A stretch of 64,000 nt of DNA, taken from the NCBI RefSeq assembly GCF_030252345.1, contig NZ_CP126980.1, positions 1,875,501-1,939,500 on the forward strand, read 5' to 3'. Position numbers and translations under genes: made by a program. Shown one piece after another: positions 25,906 through 34,005 of the stretch (its first letter is position 1; each line of letters opens with the position of its first letter). This DNA comes from Actinoplanes oblitus (lineage in GTDB: Bacteria > Actinomycetota > Actinomycetes > Mycobacteriales > Micromonosporaceae). The notes beneath the pieces were generated by a model that saw only the letters and a list, made by a program, of their open reading frames with translations, made no database searches and was not told where the DNA came from.

Positions 25906-27729
25906 CTAGATCTGCGCGAGGCTCCCCTTGTACATCTCGTCGATCTGCGCGGCGAAGTTCGTCTCGACGCTGCGCCGCTTGATCTTCATGGACGGGGTGA
26001 CCTCGCCCGCCTCGATGCTCAGGTCGCGCGGCAGGATGCTGAACTTCTTGACCGTCTCCCACCGGTTGAGCTTGCCGTTGAGCTCGGCGAGGTAGCCCTC
26101 GACCAGGGCGTGCGTCTCCGGGGCGGCGACGATCTCGGCGTAGCTCTTGCCGGCCAGCGGCCCGCCCTCGGCCCACGTCATGATCGCTTCCTCGTCCAGC
26201 GCGATCAGCATGGTGACGAAGTTGCGGGACTGGCCGATGACGATCGCCTGCGAGGTGTAGGGGCACACCGCCTTGAACGCGCCCTCGATGGCGCTCGGCG
26301 CGATGAACTTGCCGCCGGACGTCTTGACCAGGTCCTTCTTGCGGTCGGTGATCTTCAGGTAGCCGTTCTCGTCGAGCTCGCCGATGTCGCCGGTGCGCAG
26401 GAAGCCGTCGTCGGTGAACGCCTCCTTGGTGGCCTCCGGCAGGTTGTGGTAGCCGCGCATCACCGGGGCGCCGCGCAGCAGCACCTCACCGTCGGTGTCG
26501 ATGCGGACCTCGAGATCGCCGATCGCCTCGCCGACCGTGCCGATCTTGAGGCGGCCGTTGCGGTTCACGAAGTTCGCCGCGGAGGCCTCGGTCATGCCGT
26601 AGCCCTCCAGGATCGGCAGGTTCGCCGCGGCGAAGAACTCGGCGATGTCGCGGCTGAGCGCGGCCGAGCCGCTGACCAGGACCCGCAGGTTGCCGCCGAG
26701 CTTGTCCTGCAGCTTGGCGAAGACCAGGCGCTCGGCGATCGCGTACTGCGCCTTGAGGGTGGCCGGGACCGGCTTGCCGGCCTGCTCCAGCGCCACCTTC
26801 CGCTTGCCGGTGGCGACCGCCCAGGAGAAGATCTTCGGCTTCAGGCCGGAGCCGGCCAGGCCGCTGGTCACGGTCTTGTTGTAGACCTTCTCGAAGATCC
26901 GCGGCGGGGCGCACATCAGCGTCGGCCGGATCACCGCGAGCTTGTCGATCAGCTTGTCCACCCGGCCGTCGACGTAGGTCGGTACGCCGACGTGCAGGAT
27001 GCCGCAGAGCAGCGTCTTGCCGAAGGCGTGCGACATCGGCAGCCAGAGGTAGTGCAGGTCCTGCGGGGAGAACAGGCCCAGGTCGTTCTGCGCGACGCCC
27101 TCCCAGGTCCAGCCGCGGTGCAGCAGCTCGACGCCCTTGGGCCGGCCGGTGGTGCCGGAGGTGTAGATGAGCGTGGCGATGTGCTCCGGGGTCAGCTTGG
27201 CGACCACGTCGTCGATCATGGTGGGCTCGCGGCGCAGCGCGGCGGCGCCCAGCTCCTCCAACTCGGCCAGGGTGATCTGCGGCGGGGTGGCACCGGCGTC
27301 GGCCGGGCCCTCGATCAGCACCACCTTGGTGAGGCTGGTCTCCGCGCCGGCGAGCTTCAGCGCCTGCTTCGGGTTCTCCGCGATCAGCACCTTCGACCCG
27401 GAGTCGGCCACGATGAACGCGGTGTCCTCCGGCTCGGTGGTCGGGTAGACGGTGGTGGCGGCCGCGCCGGCCACGTTGATGCCGAGATCGGCCAGGATCC
27501 ACTCCAGGCGGGTGCTGGACAGGATCGCCACCCGGTCCTCCAGCCCGATGCCGAGCTCACGCAGGCCGGCCGCGATGGCCTTGGTGCGCTCGCCCACCTG
27601 GCGCCAGGTCAGCCACTCCATGCCGGTGTCACTCGCGTCCGGACCGGCGAACGCCTGAGCGTCCGGCGTTTTCGCCACGCGCTGGAAGAGCATGTCCGGG
27701 ATCGACCGGTAGGGAACCTCAAGAGCCAT
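25906..27729 (-). CDS. Long-chain fatty-acid--CoA ligase (FadD15-like)
   Basis: An adenylate-forming enzyme of 607 residues that activates fatty acids as acyl-AMP and then acyl-CoA. The P-loop LIYTSGTTGRPKGVELLH, the A5-like GYGMTEASAANF, and the C-terminal hinge TGDIGELDENGYLKITDRKKD with the lysine motif KTSGGKFIAPSAIE are all present. Length and these motifs match actinobacterial FadD15-type enzymes. ATG at 27729 starts MALEVPYRSIPDMLFQRV; upstream codons to 27822 look non-native. It stands alone, divergent from the pfkB gene. Confidence 0.92.
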   Translation of the reverse strand: MALEVPYRSIPDMLFQRVAKTPDAQAFAGPDASDTGMEWLTWRQVGERTKAIAAGLRELGIGLEDRVAILSSTRLEWILADLGINVAGAAATTVYPTTEPEDTAFIVADSGSKVLIAENPKQALKLAGAETSLTKVVLIEGPADAGATPPQITLAELEELGAAALRREPTMIDDVVAKLTPEHIATLIYTSGTTGRPKGVELLHRGWTWEGVAQNDLGLFSPQDLHYLWLPMSHAFGKTLLCGILHVGVPTYVDGRVDKLIDKLAVIRPTLMCAPPRIFEKVYNKTVTSGLAGSGLKPKIFSWAVATGKRKVALEQAGKPVPATLKAQYAIAERLVFAKLQDKLGGNLRVLVSGSAALSRDIAEFFAAANLPILEGYGMTEASAANFVNRNGRLKIGTVGEAIGDLEVRIDTDGEVLLRGAPVMRGYHNLPEATKEAFTDDGFLRTGDIGELDENGYLKITDRKKDLVKTSGGKFIAPSAIEGAFKAVCPYTSQAIVIGQSRNFVTMLIALDEEAIMTWAEGGPLAGKSYAEIVAAPETHALVEGYLAELNGKLNRWETVKKFSILPRDLSIEAGEVTPSMKIKRRSVETNFAAQIDEMYKGSLAQI

Positions 27730-27842
27730 CAGGTGCCGCCTTAAACCTGAACAGGGGGACGTAACGTCGTTGTTACCGCACAGTAATGCGGTGGCGGTGA
27801 CACGGCTAGAGTGCCCCGGCAACTGGCGTCAATCCTAGTCGT

Positions 27843-27848
27843 TACCGT
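27843..27848 (+). promoter_or_regulatory. -10 box of the pfkB gene, leaderless type
   Basis: TACCGT ends 6 bases before the ATG, matching the hisD and hisF pattern. No ribosome site is present. Confidence 0.45.
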
Positions 27849-27854
27849 GACGCC

Positions 27855-28709
27855 ATGACGTTTCTGGTGATCGGCGGGACCGGGATCGACACCGTGGTCC
27901 CGGTGGCCGACCTGCCGGTGCTCGGCGCCGACTCGGCGCGGCCCCGCGGGCCCATCGAGGACCACGTCTCGCACACCGGCACCTGCGTCGCGCTCGGGCT
28001 GCGCGCACTGGGCGAGCGGGTGCGGGTGATCGACACGATCGGTGACGACGAGCCGGGGCGGCGGGTGACGGCGGCGTTCCGGGAGTGGGGGATCCCGCTG
28101 GTCGCGGCGCCGGCGCCGGCCGGGACCCGGCGGGCGGTCAACCTGATGAGCCCGGACGGGCGGCGGCTCTCCCTGTACGACGGCCGGGACGTCCCCGGAT
28201 ACCGGCTGCCCGAGGAGTACTACCAACCGCTGCCGGCCGGGATCCGGCACGTGCACGTCACGATCGTGGACTGGGCCCGGCACCTGTTGCCCACGATGCG
28301 GGCGGCCGGCGTGACGGTCTCGACCGATCTGCACGACTGGGACGGGGAGAACCCGTACCACCTGGACTTCGCCAGTCAGGCCGACCTGGTCTTCGTCAGC
28401 GGGGTGCGGCTGGCCGGCAGGGTCCCGGCCGGCCGGGTGGTGGTCACCCACGGCGCCGGCGGGGCGGACCTGATCACCCCGGACGGGGTCACGCACGTGG
28501 ACGCGGCGGACCCGGGCGCGCCGATCGTGGACACCAACGGGGCCGGGGACGCGTTCGCCGCCGCCTTCCTGGCCGCCTGGACGGCGGGGAAGGGCGACGG
28601 CGAGTGTCTCGCGGACGGGGCGATCGCCGGGGCGTTCGCCTGCACCCGTACGGTCGGTGCGGACTCCTTCATCAGCCGGGCGGAGCTGGTCAGGCGACGC
28701 CGCCGGTGA
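27855..28709 (+). CDS. PfkB family carbohydrate kinase
   Basis: A 284-residue ribokinase-like enzyme that phosphorylates a sugar or nucleoside. The N-terminus VIGGTGIDTVV is typical; the substrate-side HTGTCVALGLRALG region and the ATP/anion-hole motif DTNGAGDAFAAAF, with its catalytic aspartate, are clear. The substrate cannot be told from sequence. Its last 20 bases overlap the 3' end of a 34-residue peptide gene on the other strand. Confidence 0.88.
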   Translation: MTFLVIGGTGIDTVVPVADLPVLGADSARPRGPIEDHVSHTGTCVALGLRALGERVRVIDTIGDDEPGRRVTAAFREWGIPLVAAPAPAGTRRAVNLMSPDGRRLSLYDGRDVPGYRLPEEYYQPLPAGIRHVHVTIVDWARHLLPTMRAAGVTVSTDLHDWDGENPYHLDFASQADLVFVSGVRLAGRVPAGRVVVTHGAGGADLITPDGVTHVDAADPGAPIVDTNGAGDAFAAAFLAAWTAGKGDGECLADGAIAGAFACTRTVGADSFISRAELVRRRRR

Positions 28710-28794
28710 GCAGCGACACCGATGGGACGGTGCTCACCACCGCCGCGACGAGCGTCAGCAGCAGCGCCGCGAGCATGCCGGGTCGGATCCTCAT
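28690..28794 (-). CDS. 34-residue hydrophobic peptide
   Basis: A very short gene with a strong ribosome site: GGAGG on the minus strand (28801-28805) lies 6 bases before the ATG. The peptide begins MRIRPGMLAALLLTLVAAVV, a basic start followed by one hydrophobic helix, and ends with a Ser/Thr/Gly-rich tail. It could be a small membrane or exported peptide. It diverges from a MocR-type regulator, which often controls the gene opposite, and overlaps the end of pfkB by 20 bases. No family was recognised. Reality rests on the ribosome site, the helix and the context. Confidence 0.55.
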   Translation of the reverse strand: MRIRPGMLAALLLTLVAAVVSTVPSVSLLTGGVA

Positions 28795-28845
28795 GTCGAA
28801 CCTCCGATTCACGTGGACGAATCTGAACTGAGGGTAAGGGCCTGG

Positions 28846-28879
28846 ATACCCGCGACGGGTATATCGGATTGTCTATACC
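28846..28879 (+). promoter_or_regulatory. Operator-like dyads upstream of the MocR gene
   Basis: ATACCCG-CGA-CGGGTAT (28846-28862) is a perfect dyad. Its right arm also pairs with a further half-site: GGTATA (28858-28863) and TATACC (28874-28879), spaced 10 bases. The three ATACC-type half-sites end 8 bases before the MocR start and lie between it and the divergent peptide gene, as expected for an autoregulatory operator. Confidence 0.65.
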
Positions 28880-28887
28880 GTCGAGGC

Positions 28888-30225
28888 GTGGATCTGGTCA
28901 TCGACGGGCGCACCACCGCGGCCGTGTACAAGGCGCTGCGCGCGGCCGTCGCGGACGGGCGGCTGCCCGCCGGGCACCGGCTGCCGGCCAGCCGGGTGCT
29001 CGCCGCCGACCTGGGTGTCTCCCGGGGCAGCGTGGCCGGGGCGTACGAGCGGCTGGTCGCCGAGGGCCACCTGACCGCGCGGGTCGGCGCCGGCACGTTC
29101 GTGGCCGCGGCGCGGGCGACCCGCCGGCCACCGCGGTCGGTGCCGGATCCGTTGCGCCCGCGCGCCGGCTGGTCGTTCGCGCCGCTGCCGACCAGTGGCG
29201 CGCAGGACCCACCCCGGTACGACTTCCGGGTCGGCATCCCGGACGCGTCGCTGTTCCCGTTCGACACCTGGCGGCGGATGGTCGGGGCGGAGCTGCGGCT
29301 GCGGGCCAACGGGCCGGGGACGTACGCCGACCCGTACGGTCATCCGGCCCTGCGCGCCGCCATCGCCCGCTACCTCGGGTACGCCCGGGCGGTCCGGGCC
29401 ACCGCCGACGACGTGCTCGTCACGAACGGCGCCCAGCACGCGTTCGACCTGATCGGCCGGGTGCTGTTGCGGCCCGGCGACGTGGTGGCGATGGAGGAGC
29501 CGGGCTATCCGCCGGCCCGGGACCTGTTCACCTCGCTGGGCGCCCGGGTGACCGGGGTGCCGGTGGACGCGGATGGCCTCGTGGTGGACGAGCTGCCCGC
29601 GCACGCGCGGATCGTCTACGTGACGCCGTCGCACCAGTTCCCGCTCGGCGCGGTGCTCAGTCACGACCGGCGCCGGCAGCTGCTGGAGTGGGCGCGGCGG
29701 CGGCAGGCGGCGATCGTCGAGGACGACTACGACAGCGAGTTCCGGTTCGGCAGCCGGCCGCTCGAGCCGCTGCGGGCGATGGACCGGTACGGCCGGGTGC
29801 TCTACGTCGGGACGTTCTCCAAGAGCATGCTGCCGACCATCCGGACCGGGTTCGTGCTGACGCCGCCGGGGCTGCGGCCGGCGCTGGCCGCGGCCCGGCA
29901 GCTGGGGGACGGGCACGGGCAGGTGGCGATGCAGGCGGCGCTGGCCCGGTTCATCGACGAGGGGCAGCTGGCCCGGCATGTCCGCCGGGCGCGCCGGGAG
30001 TACGCGGCCCGGCACGCCCGGATCGTCGCGACCCTGAGCGGGATCCCCCAGCTGGAGGTCCTGCCGTCGGCGGCGGGACTGCACGTCACCGCCCTGTTCT
30101 CCGGTGGGTCGTCGCGGAGATCGGAGAACCTACTCCAGTACGGCGGAAACCGTCCCGGCCTCGTCATCGGCTTCGGCGCCGTCGACCCGCTGCTGATCGA
30201 GGAGGGCCTGGCGGCGCTGCTGTGA
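28888..30225 (+). CDS. MocR family regulator (GntR/aminotransferase-like), PdxR-like
   Basis: A second GntR-aminotransferase fusion, 445 residues. The winged helix (about 10-70) has RLPASRVLAADLGVSRGSVAGAYERL; the aminotransferase domain (about 105-445) has TNGAQHAFDLIGRVLL, VTPSHQFPLGAVLS, EDDYDSEFRF and the PLP lysine in YVGTFSKSMLPTIRTGF. The pattern resembles PdxR-type regulators that sense PLP, but pdxST genes are not nearby. GTG at 28888 is chosen because the operator ends just upstream; the frame is open to 28657. Its 3' end overlaps the convergent permease gene by 96 bases. Confidence 0.88.
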   Translation: MDLVIDGRTTAAVYKALRAAVADGRLPAGHRLPASRVLAADLGVSRGSVAGAYERLVAEGHLTARVGAGTFVAAARATRRPPRSVPDPLRPRAGWSFAPLPTSGAQDPPRYDFRVGIPDASLFPFDTWRRMVGAELRLRANGPGTYADPYGHPALRAAIARYLGYARAVRATADDVLVTNGAQHAFDLIGRVLLRPGDVVAMEEPGYPPARDLFTSLGARVTGVPVDADGLVVDELPAHARIVYVTPSHQFPLGAVLSHDRRRQLLEWARRRQAAIVEDDYDSEFRFGSRPLEPLRAMDRYGRVLYVGTFSKSMLPTIRTGFVLTPPGLRPALAAARQLGDGHGQVAMQAALARFIDEGQLARHVRRARREYAARHARIVATLSGIPQLEVLPSAAGLHVTALFSGGSSRRSENLLQYGGNRPGLVIGFGAVDPLLIEEGLAALL

Positions 30226-31413
30226 GAACTGATAGATCAGCGCCCCACCCGCGAACACCAGGCTGAGCAGGGCCGGCCACCCGTTCAGGAACAGCAGCCC
30301 GCACACCGCCACGAACGCCACCCCGGCCACCACCCGCGACCACCCGCGCGGCAGCAGCCGCAGCGCCGCCGCCGTCCCGAGCACGTAGACCAGCGTGAAG
30401 CACCCGGTCACCAGCAGCGTCGAGGTGCGCAGCGCGATCGGCAGCAGCGCGCAGCCGACGGCGGCGACGAAGATGAAGCTGAGGGAGCGGCGCCGGCCCC
30501 CGAACACCCGGGCCGGCAACGCGCCGTCCCGCGCCAGCGCCACCCCGAGCCGGCTCGCCCCGGCGAAGTACGCGTTCACCGCGCCCAGCGTCAGCACCAG
30601 CGCGATCACCGCGGTCAGCGCCCGGACCGGCCCGCCCACCCCGATGGCGAGCAGGTCGGCGAGCGGCGCCCGGCTGCCGGCCAGCGCCGGGCCGAGGGCG
30701 AGCACGCTGACCGCGGCCACCGCCAGGTAGAGCACGCCGACCACGGCGACGGCGATCAGCGTGGCCCGCGGCACGTCCCGGCGCGGGTCGCGGTATTCCG
30801 CGGAGAGCGAGGAGAGCGCCTCCCAGCCGGCGAACCCCCACACCAGGATGGCGGCCGCGGCACCGATGCCGTGCCAGCCGTGCGGCGCGAACGGGGTGAG
30901 GTTGCCCAGGTCCAGGTGCGGCAGCGCGGCCAGCACGGTGATCACCAGCAGGGCGCCCAGGGTGCCGTTGAGCACCAGCTGGACCCGGCCGGAGACGCGC
31001 AGGCCGAACCAGTTCATCGCGTACCCCACGGTGACCACGCCGAGGAAGGTGAGGAACTCGACGACCTTCCCGCCGCCCGTCGCGTCCGCCACGTAGCCGC
31101 CGGTGAACGCCGCGGCGACCGGCGCGCCGAGCGGGACCGCGAAGTAGAAGCACCAGCCGACGGCGGCCGCGGCGCGCGGGCCGAAGGCCATGCCGGCGTA
31201 CGTCGCCACCCCGCCGCCGTCCGGGTACCGGGCGCCGAGCGCGGCGAACGTCCAGGCCAGTGGTGCGGAGAGGAGGATCAGGGCGAGCCAGGCGACCAGC
31301 GCCGCCGGGCCGGCGGCCTCGGCGGCCAGCGCCGGCATGGAGATGAGACCGGTGCCCAGGACCGCGCCGATGGAGAGCGCGGCGCCCTGAGCTACCGAGA
31401 GTCGGGCGTTCAT
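30130..31413 (-). CDS. APC superfamily amino-acid permease
   Basis: A 427-residue permease with about 12 membrane segments. The first segment holds the APC signature LSIGAVLGTGLISMPALAAEAAGPAALVAW, and GFAGWEALSSLSAEYRDPRRDVPRA lies in the conserved sixth-segment region. It resembles YjeH-type amino-acid exporters. The cytoplasmic tail is hydrophilic and acidic. ATG at 31413 fits the family; the longer open frame upstream belongs to other sequence. It shares 96 bases at its 3' end with the MocR gene. Confidence 0.88.
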   Translation of the reverse strand: MNARLSVAQGAALSIGAVLGTGLISMPALAAEAAGPAALVAWLALILLSAPLAWTFAALGARYPDGGGVATYAGMAFGPRAAAAVGWCFYFAVPLGAPVAAAFTGGYVADATGGGKVVEFLTFLGVVTVGYAMNWFGLRVSGRVQLVLNGTLGALLVITVLAALPHLDLGNLTPFAPHGWHGIGAAAAILVWGFAGWEALSSLSAEYRDPRRDVPRATLIAVAVVGVLYLAVAAVSVLALGPALAGSRAPLADLLAIGVGGPVRALTAVIALVLTLGAVNAYFAGASRLGVALARDGALPARVFGGRRRSLSFIFVAAVGCALLPIALRTSTLLVTGCFTLVYVLGTAAALRLLPRGWSRVVAGVAFVAVCGLLFLNGWPALLSLVFAGGALIYQFSQQRRQALLDQQRVDGAEADDEAGTVSAVLE

Positions 31414-31481
31414 GAGTATCAACCTAGATCGGGAGTGGTCCGCGCTCCCGGGCCAATCCGGTCCGTTCCGGTCGAGCCAAT

Positions 31482-32108
31482 CTAGAAGCCGAGTTTCGCC
31501 CCGCGCAGGCGCTCGACGACCGCCGGATCGCCGTCGATCCGCACCCGGGCCACGCGCTGCCGCCCCGAGAAGAACAGTGCCAGCTCCCCGGCGTCCCCGG
31601 CGATCCGGGCCCGCGGGTGCTCCCCGGTACGCACCGGCGGGAAGCCGTCGGCGGCCACCTCGGCCGGCACGCCCAGCCGGCGCAGCGCGATCCGGCAGGT
31701 GAGCTTGACGCTGCGCCAGAGCGCCGCCTGCTGGCCGGCCTCCAGCGGGCGCGGCTCCCAGTCCGGACCGGCCCGGCGGACGTCCTCGTGGTGGATGAAG
31801 AACTCCATGGTGTTGGCCAGCCCGTCGGTCAGCGGGTTGCTGACCGGGCTCCACACCGGCGGATCGCGCATCTCGTCGATCAGGTCCGGATAGGGGAGCG
31901 CGGCCTTGGCCAGGCGCACCCGTTCGCCGTGCGCGGCCAGGGCCGGCACGAACATCCCGGCCGACGCGTCCGGGCGGCGGTCCCGGATCACCAGGTGGGC
32001 GGCCAGGTCCCGGGTGGTCCAGCCGGTGCAGAGCGTCGGCGCGTCCGGGCCCTCGTGCAGTAGTAGGTCGGCGAGCAGCTGGCGTTCCCGGCGGGCGTAC
32101 TCGTTCAT
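31482..32108 (-). CDS. TIGR03085 family metal-binding protein
   Basis: A 208-residue DinB/maleylpyruvate-isomerase-like protein of the actinobacterial TIGR03085 group. Typical marks are ARRERQLLADLLLHEGPDAPTLCTGWTTRDLAAHL and the second histidine cluster EFFIHHEDVRRA, which together form the metal site. Function is unknown; related proteins use mycothiol. A promoter with TTTACA and CATACC 17 bases apart can be read on the minus strand upstream. Confidence 0.88.
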   Translation of the reverse strand: MNEYARRERQLLADLLLHEGPDAPTLCTGWTTRDLAAHLVIRDRRPDASAGMFVPALAAHGERVRLAKAALPYPDLIDEMRDPPVWSPVSNPLTDGLANTMEFFIHHEDVRRAGPDWEPRPLEAGQQAALWRSVKLTCRIALRRLGVPAEVAADGFPPVRTGEHPRARIAGDAGELALFFSGRQRVARVRIDGDPAVVERLRGAKLGF

Positions 32109-32232
32109 CGGCCGATGGTATGTGTAATCGTGGCCACAATGTAAACCGTGGGGCTGGCGGCCGCGGATTCGGCAGGATGGGATCGGTAAGGCCGGATCCC
32201 CCGGTCAACGCTTACCAGTCAGGTAGGGATCT

Positions 32233-34005
32233 TTGAGCAGCGGAACCAGCCGCGACGTGCTGGGACGGGGTCTGCGGGTGCTCGGCCACGCGATCCGCAC
32301 GGAGCCACGACTCTTCACCATCGGCACCATCGGCAGCAGCCTGTTCGGGCTTCTGATCATCGCGAACTCCTACGTCGTGGGCTGGGTGATCGGCCACATC
32401 GTGGTGCCCGCCTTCGCCTCGCACCGGGTCAGCGCCGGCCGGCTCGCCCTGGTCGCCGCGATCTTCCTGGGGATCAGCGGGCTCCGGGTGGCCAGCATCT
32501 TCGGTCGCCGCCTGGGCGCCGGCTACATGCAGTTCCGCCTTCAGGCCCGCTATCGCAGCGCGGTCACCCGGCGTTACCTCTCGCTGCCACCGGCCTGGCA
32601 CCAGCGGCACGCCACCGGCACGCTGCTCTCCAACGCGAACTCCGACGTGGAGGCGGCCTGGGTGCCGATCGCCCCGCTGCCGTTCGCCGTCGGCACCATC
32701 GTGATGCTGATCGCCGCGCTGGTCTCGCTGTTCGCCACCGACTGGGTGCTCGCCCTGGTCGGCGCCACCCTCTTCCCGTCGCTGTTCGGACTCAACCTGG
32801 TCTATTCGCGCCGGATGTCGCCGCGGCAGATCCGCGCGCAGCGCACCCGGGCCAGGGTGAGCGCCGTCGCGCACGAGAGCTTCGACGGCGCCCTGGTGGT
32901 CAAGACGATGGGCCGGGAGGCCGACGAGTCGCGCCGGTTCGCCGTCTTCGTCGACGAGCTGCGTGACTCGCTGATCGCGGTGGGCCGGCTGCGCGGCCTG
33001 TTCGACCCGCTGATGGACATGCTGCCCAGCCTGGGCACCCTCGCGGTGCTGCTGCTCGGCGCCTGGCGCCTGCAGACCGGCGCGATCGAGGTGGCCGACC
33101 TGGTCAGCGTCGCGTTCCTGTTCACCGTGCTGGCGTTCCCGGTGCGCGCGATCGGCTGGGTGGTCGCCGAGCTGCCGCGCAGCGTGGCCGGTTGGGACCG
33201 GGTGCAGGCGGTGCTCGGCGCCGAGGGTGATCTCACCTACGGCGAGGGTTCGCTGCCCGGTTCCGGCCCTGCCGAGTTGCGGTTCGACCGAGTGACTTTC
33301 CGGTACGGCGACGGCCCGGCCGTGCTGCACGACGTCAGTTTCACCGTCCCGTCCGGCCGGACCGTCGCGCTGGTCGGCGCGACCGGCTCGGGCAAGTCGA
33401 CGATCGCCTCGCTCGCCGTCCGGCTGGTCGACCCGGAGTCCGGCACGGTCGCCGTGGACGGGGTGAAACTGCCCGACCTGGCCCTGTCCGCGCTGGCCGG
33501 GACGACCGCCCTGGTTCCGCAGATCCCGTTCGTCTTCGACGACACGGTCCGCGGCAACATCGCGCTGGACCGGCCGGAGATCGACGACGACCGGGTCCGG
33601 GCGGCGCTGGCCCTGGCCCAGGCCGACCGGTTCGTCGACGGGCTGCCGGCCGGGCTGGACACCGCTGTCGGCGAGCGCGGCACCTCGCTCTCCGGTGGGC
33701 AGCGGCAGCGGCTCACGCTGGCCCGGGCGCTGGCCGGCCGGCCCCGGCTGCTGGTGCTGGACGACGCCACCAGCGCTGTCGACCCGCGGGTGGAGGCGGC
33801 CATCCTGGGCGCCCTGCGTGGCACCGACTCCGGGGCGTCGATCCTGGTCGTGGCGTACCGGCGGGCCACCATCGCGCTCGCCGACGAGGTGGTCTACCTG
33901 GAGCGCGGGCGGGTGGTGGCGACCGGCACGCACGCCGAGCTGATGGCCACCCGGGACGGGTATCGGGAGCTGGTCACGGCGTACGAGAAGGCGGAGCACC
34001 AGTGA
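32233..34005 (+). CDS. ABC exporter half-transporter A (degenerate nucleotide site)
   Basis: A 590-residue half-transporter: six membrane helices (about 25-320) and a nucleotide-binding domain (about 345-590). Walker A is GATGSGKST (about 381-389), the signature is canonical LSGGQ, but the catalytic glutamate after Walker B is aspartate (D511 in LVLDDATS) and the H-loop histidine is tyrosine (Y542 in VVAYRRAT). This is the degenerate-site half of a heterodimer. The start is TTG at 32233, after AGGTAGGGA. It overlaps the next gene by 4 bases. Substrate unknown; multidrug or lipid export is likely. Confidence 0.92.
   Translation: MSSGTSRDVLGRGLRVLGHAIRTEPRLFTIGTIGSSLFGLLIIANSYVVGWVIGHIVVPAFASHRVSAGRLALVAAIFLGISGLRVASIFGRRLGAGYMQFRLQARYRSAVTRRYLSLPPAWHQRHATGTLLSNANSDVEAAWVPIAPLPFAVGTIVMLIAALVSLFATDWVLALVGATLFPSLFGLNLVYSRRMSPRQIRAQRTRARVSAVAHESFDGALVVKTMGREADESRRFAVFVDELRDSLIAVGRLRGLFDPLMDMLPSLGTLAVLLLGAWRLQTGAIEVADLVSVAFLFTVLAFPVRAIGWVVAELPRSVAGWDRVQAVLGAEGDLTYGEGSLPGSGPAELRFDRVTFRYGDGPAVLHDVSFTVPSGRTVALVGATGSGKSTIASLAVRLVDPESGTVAVDGVKLPDLALSALAGTTALVPQIPFVFDDTVRGNIALDRPEIDDDRVRAALALAQADRFVDGLPAGLDTAVGERGTSLSGGQRQRLTLARALAGRPRLLVLDDATSAVDPRVEAAILGALRGTDSGASILVVAYRRATIALADEVVYLERGRVVATGTHAELMATRDGYRELVTAYEKAEHQ

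Noticed and set aside
28657..28887. Upstream extension of the second MocR gene
   Set aside because: The extra 77 codons cross the operator dyads and the pfkB end and do not resemble protein; GTG at 28888 gives the family N-terminus.
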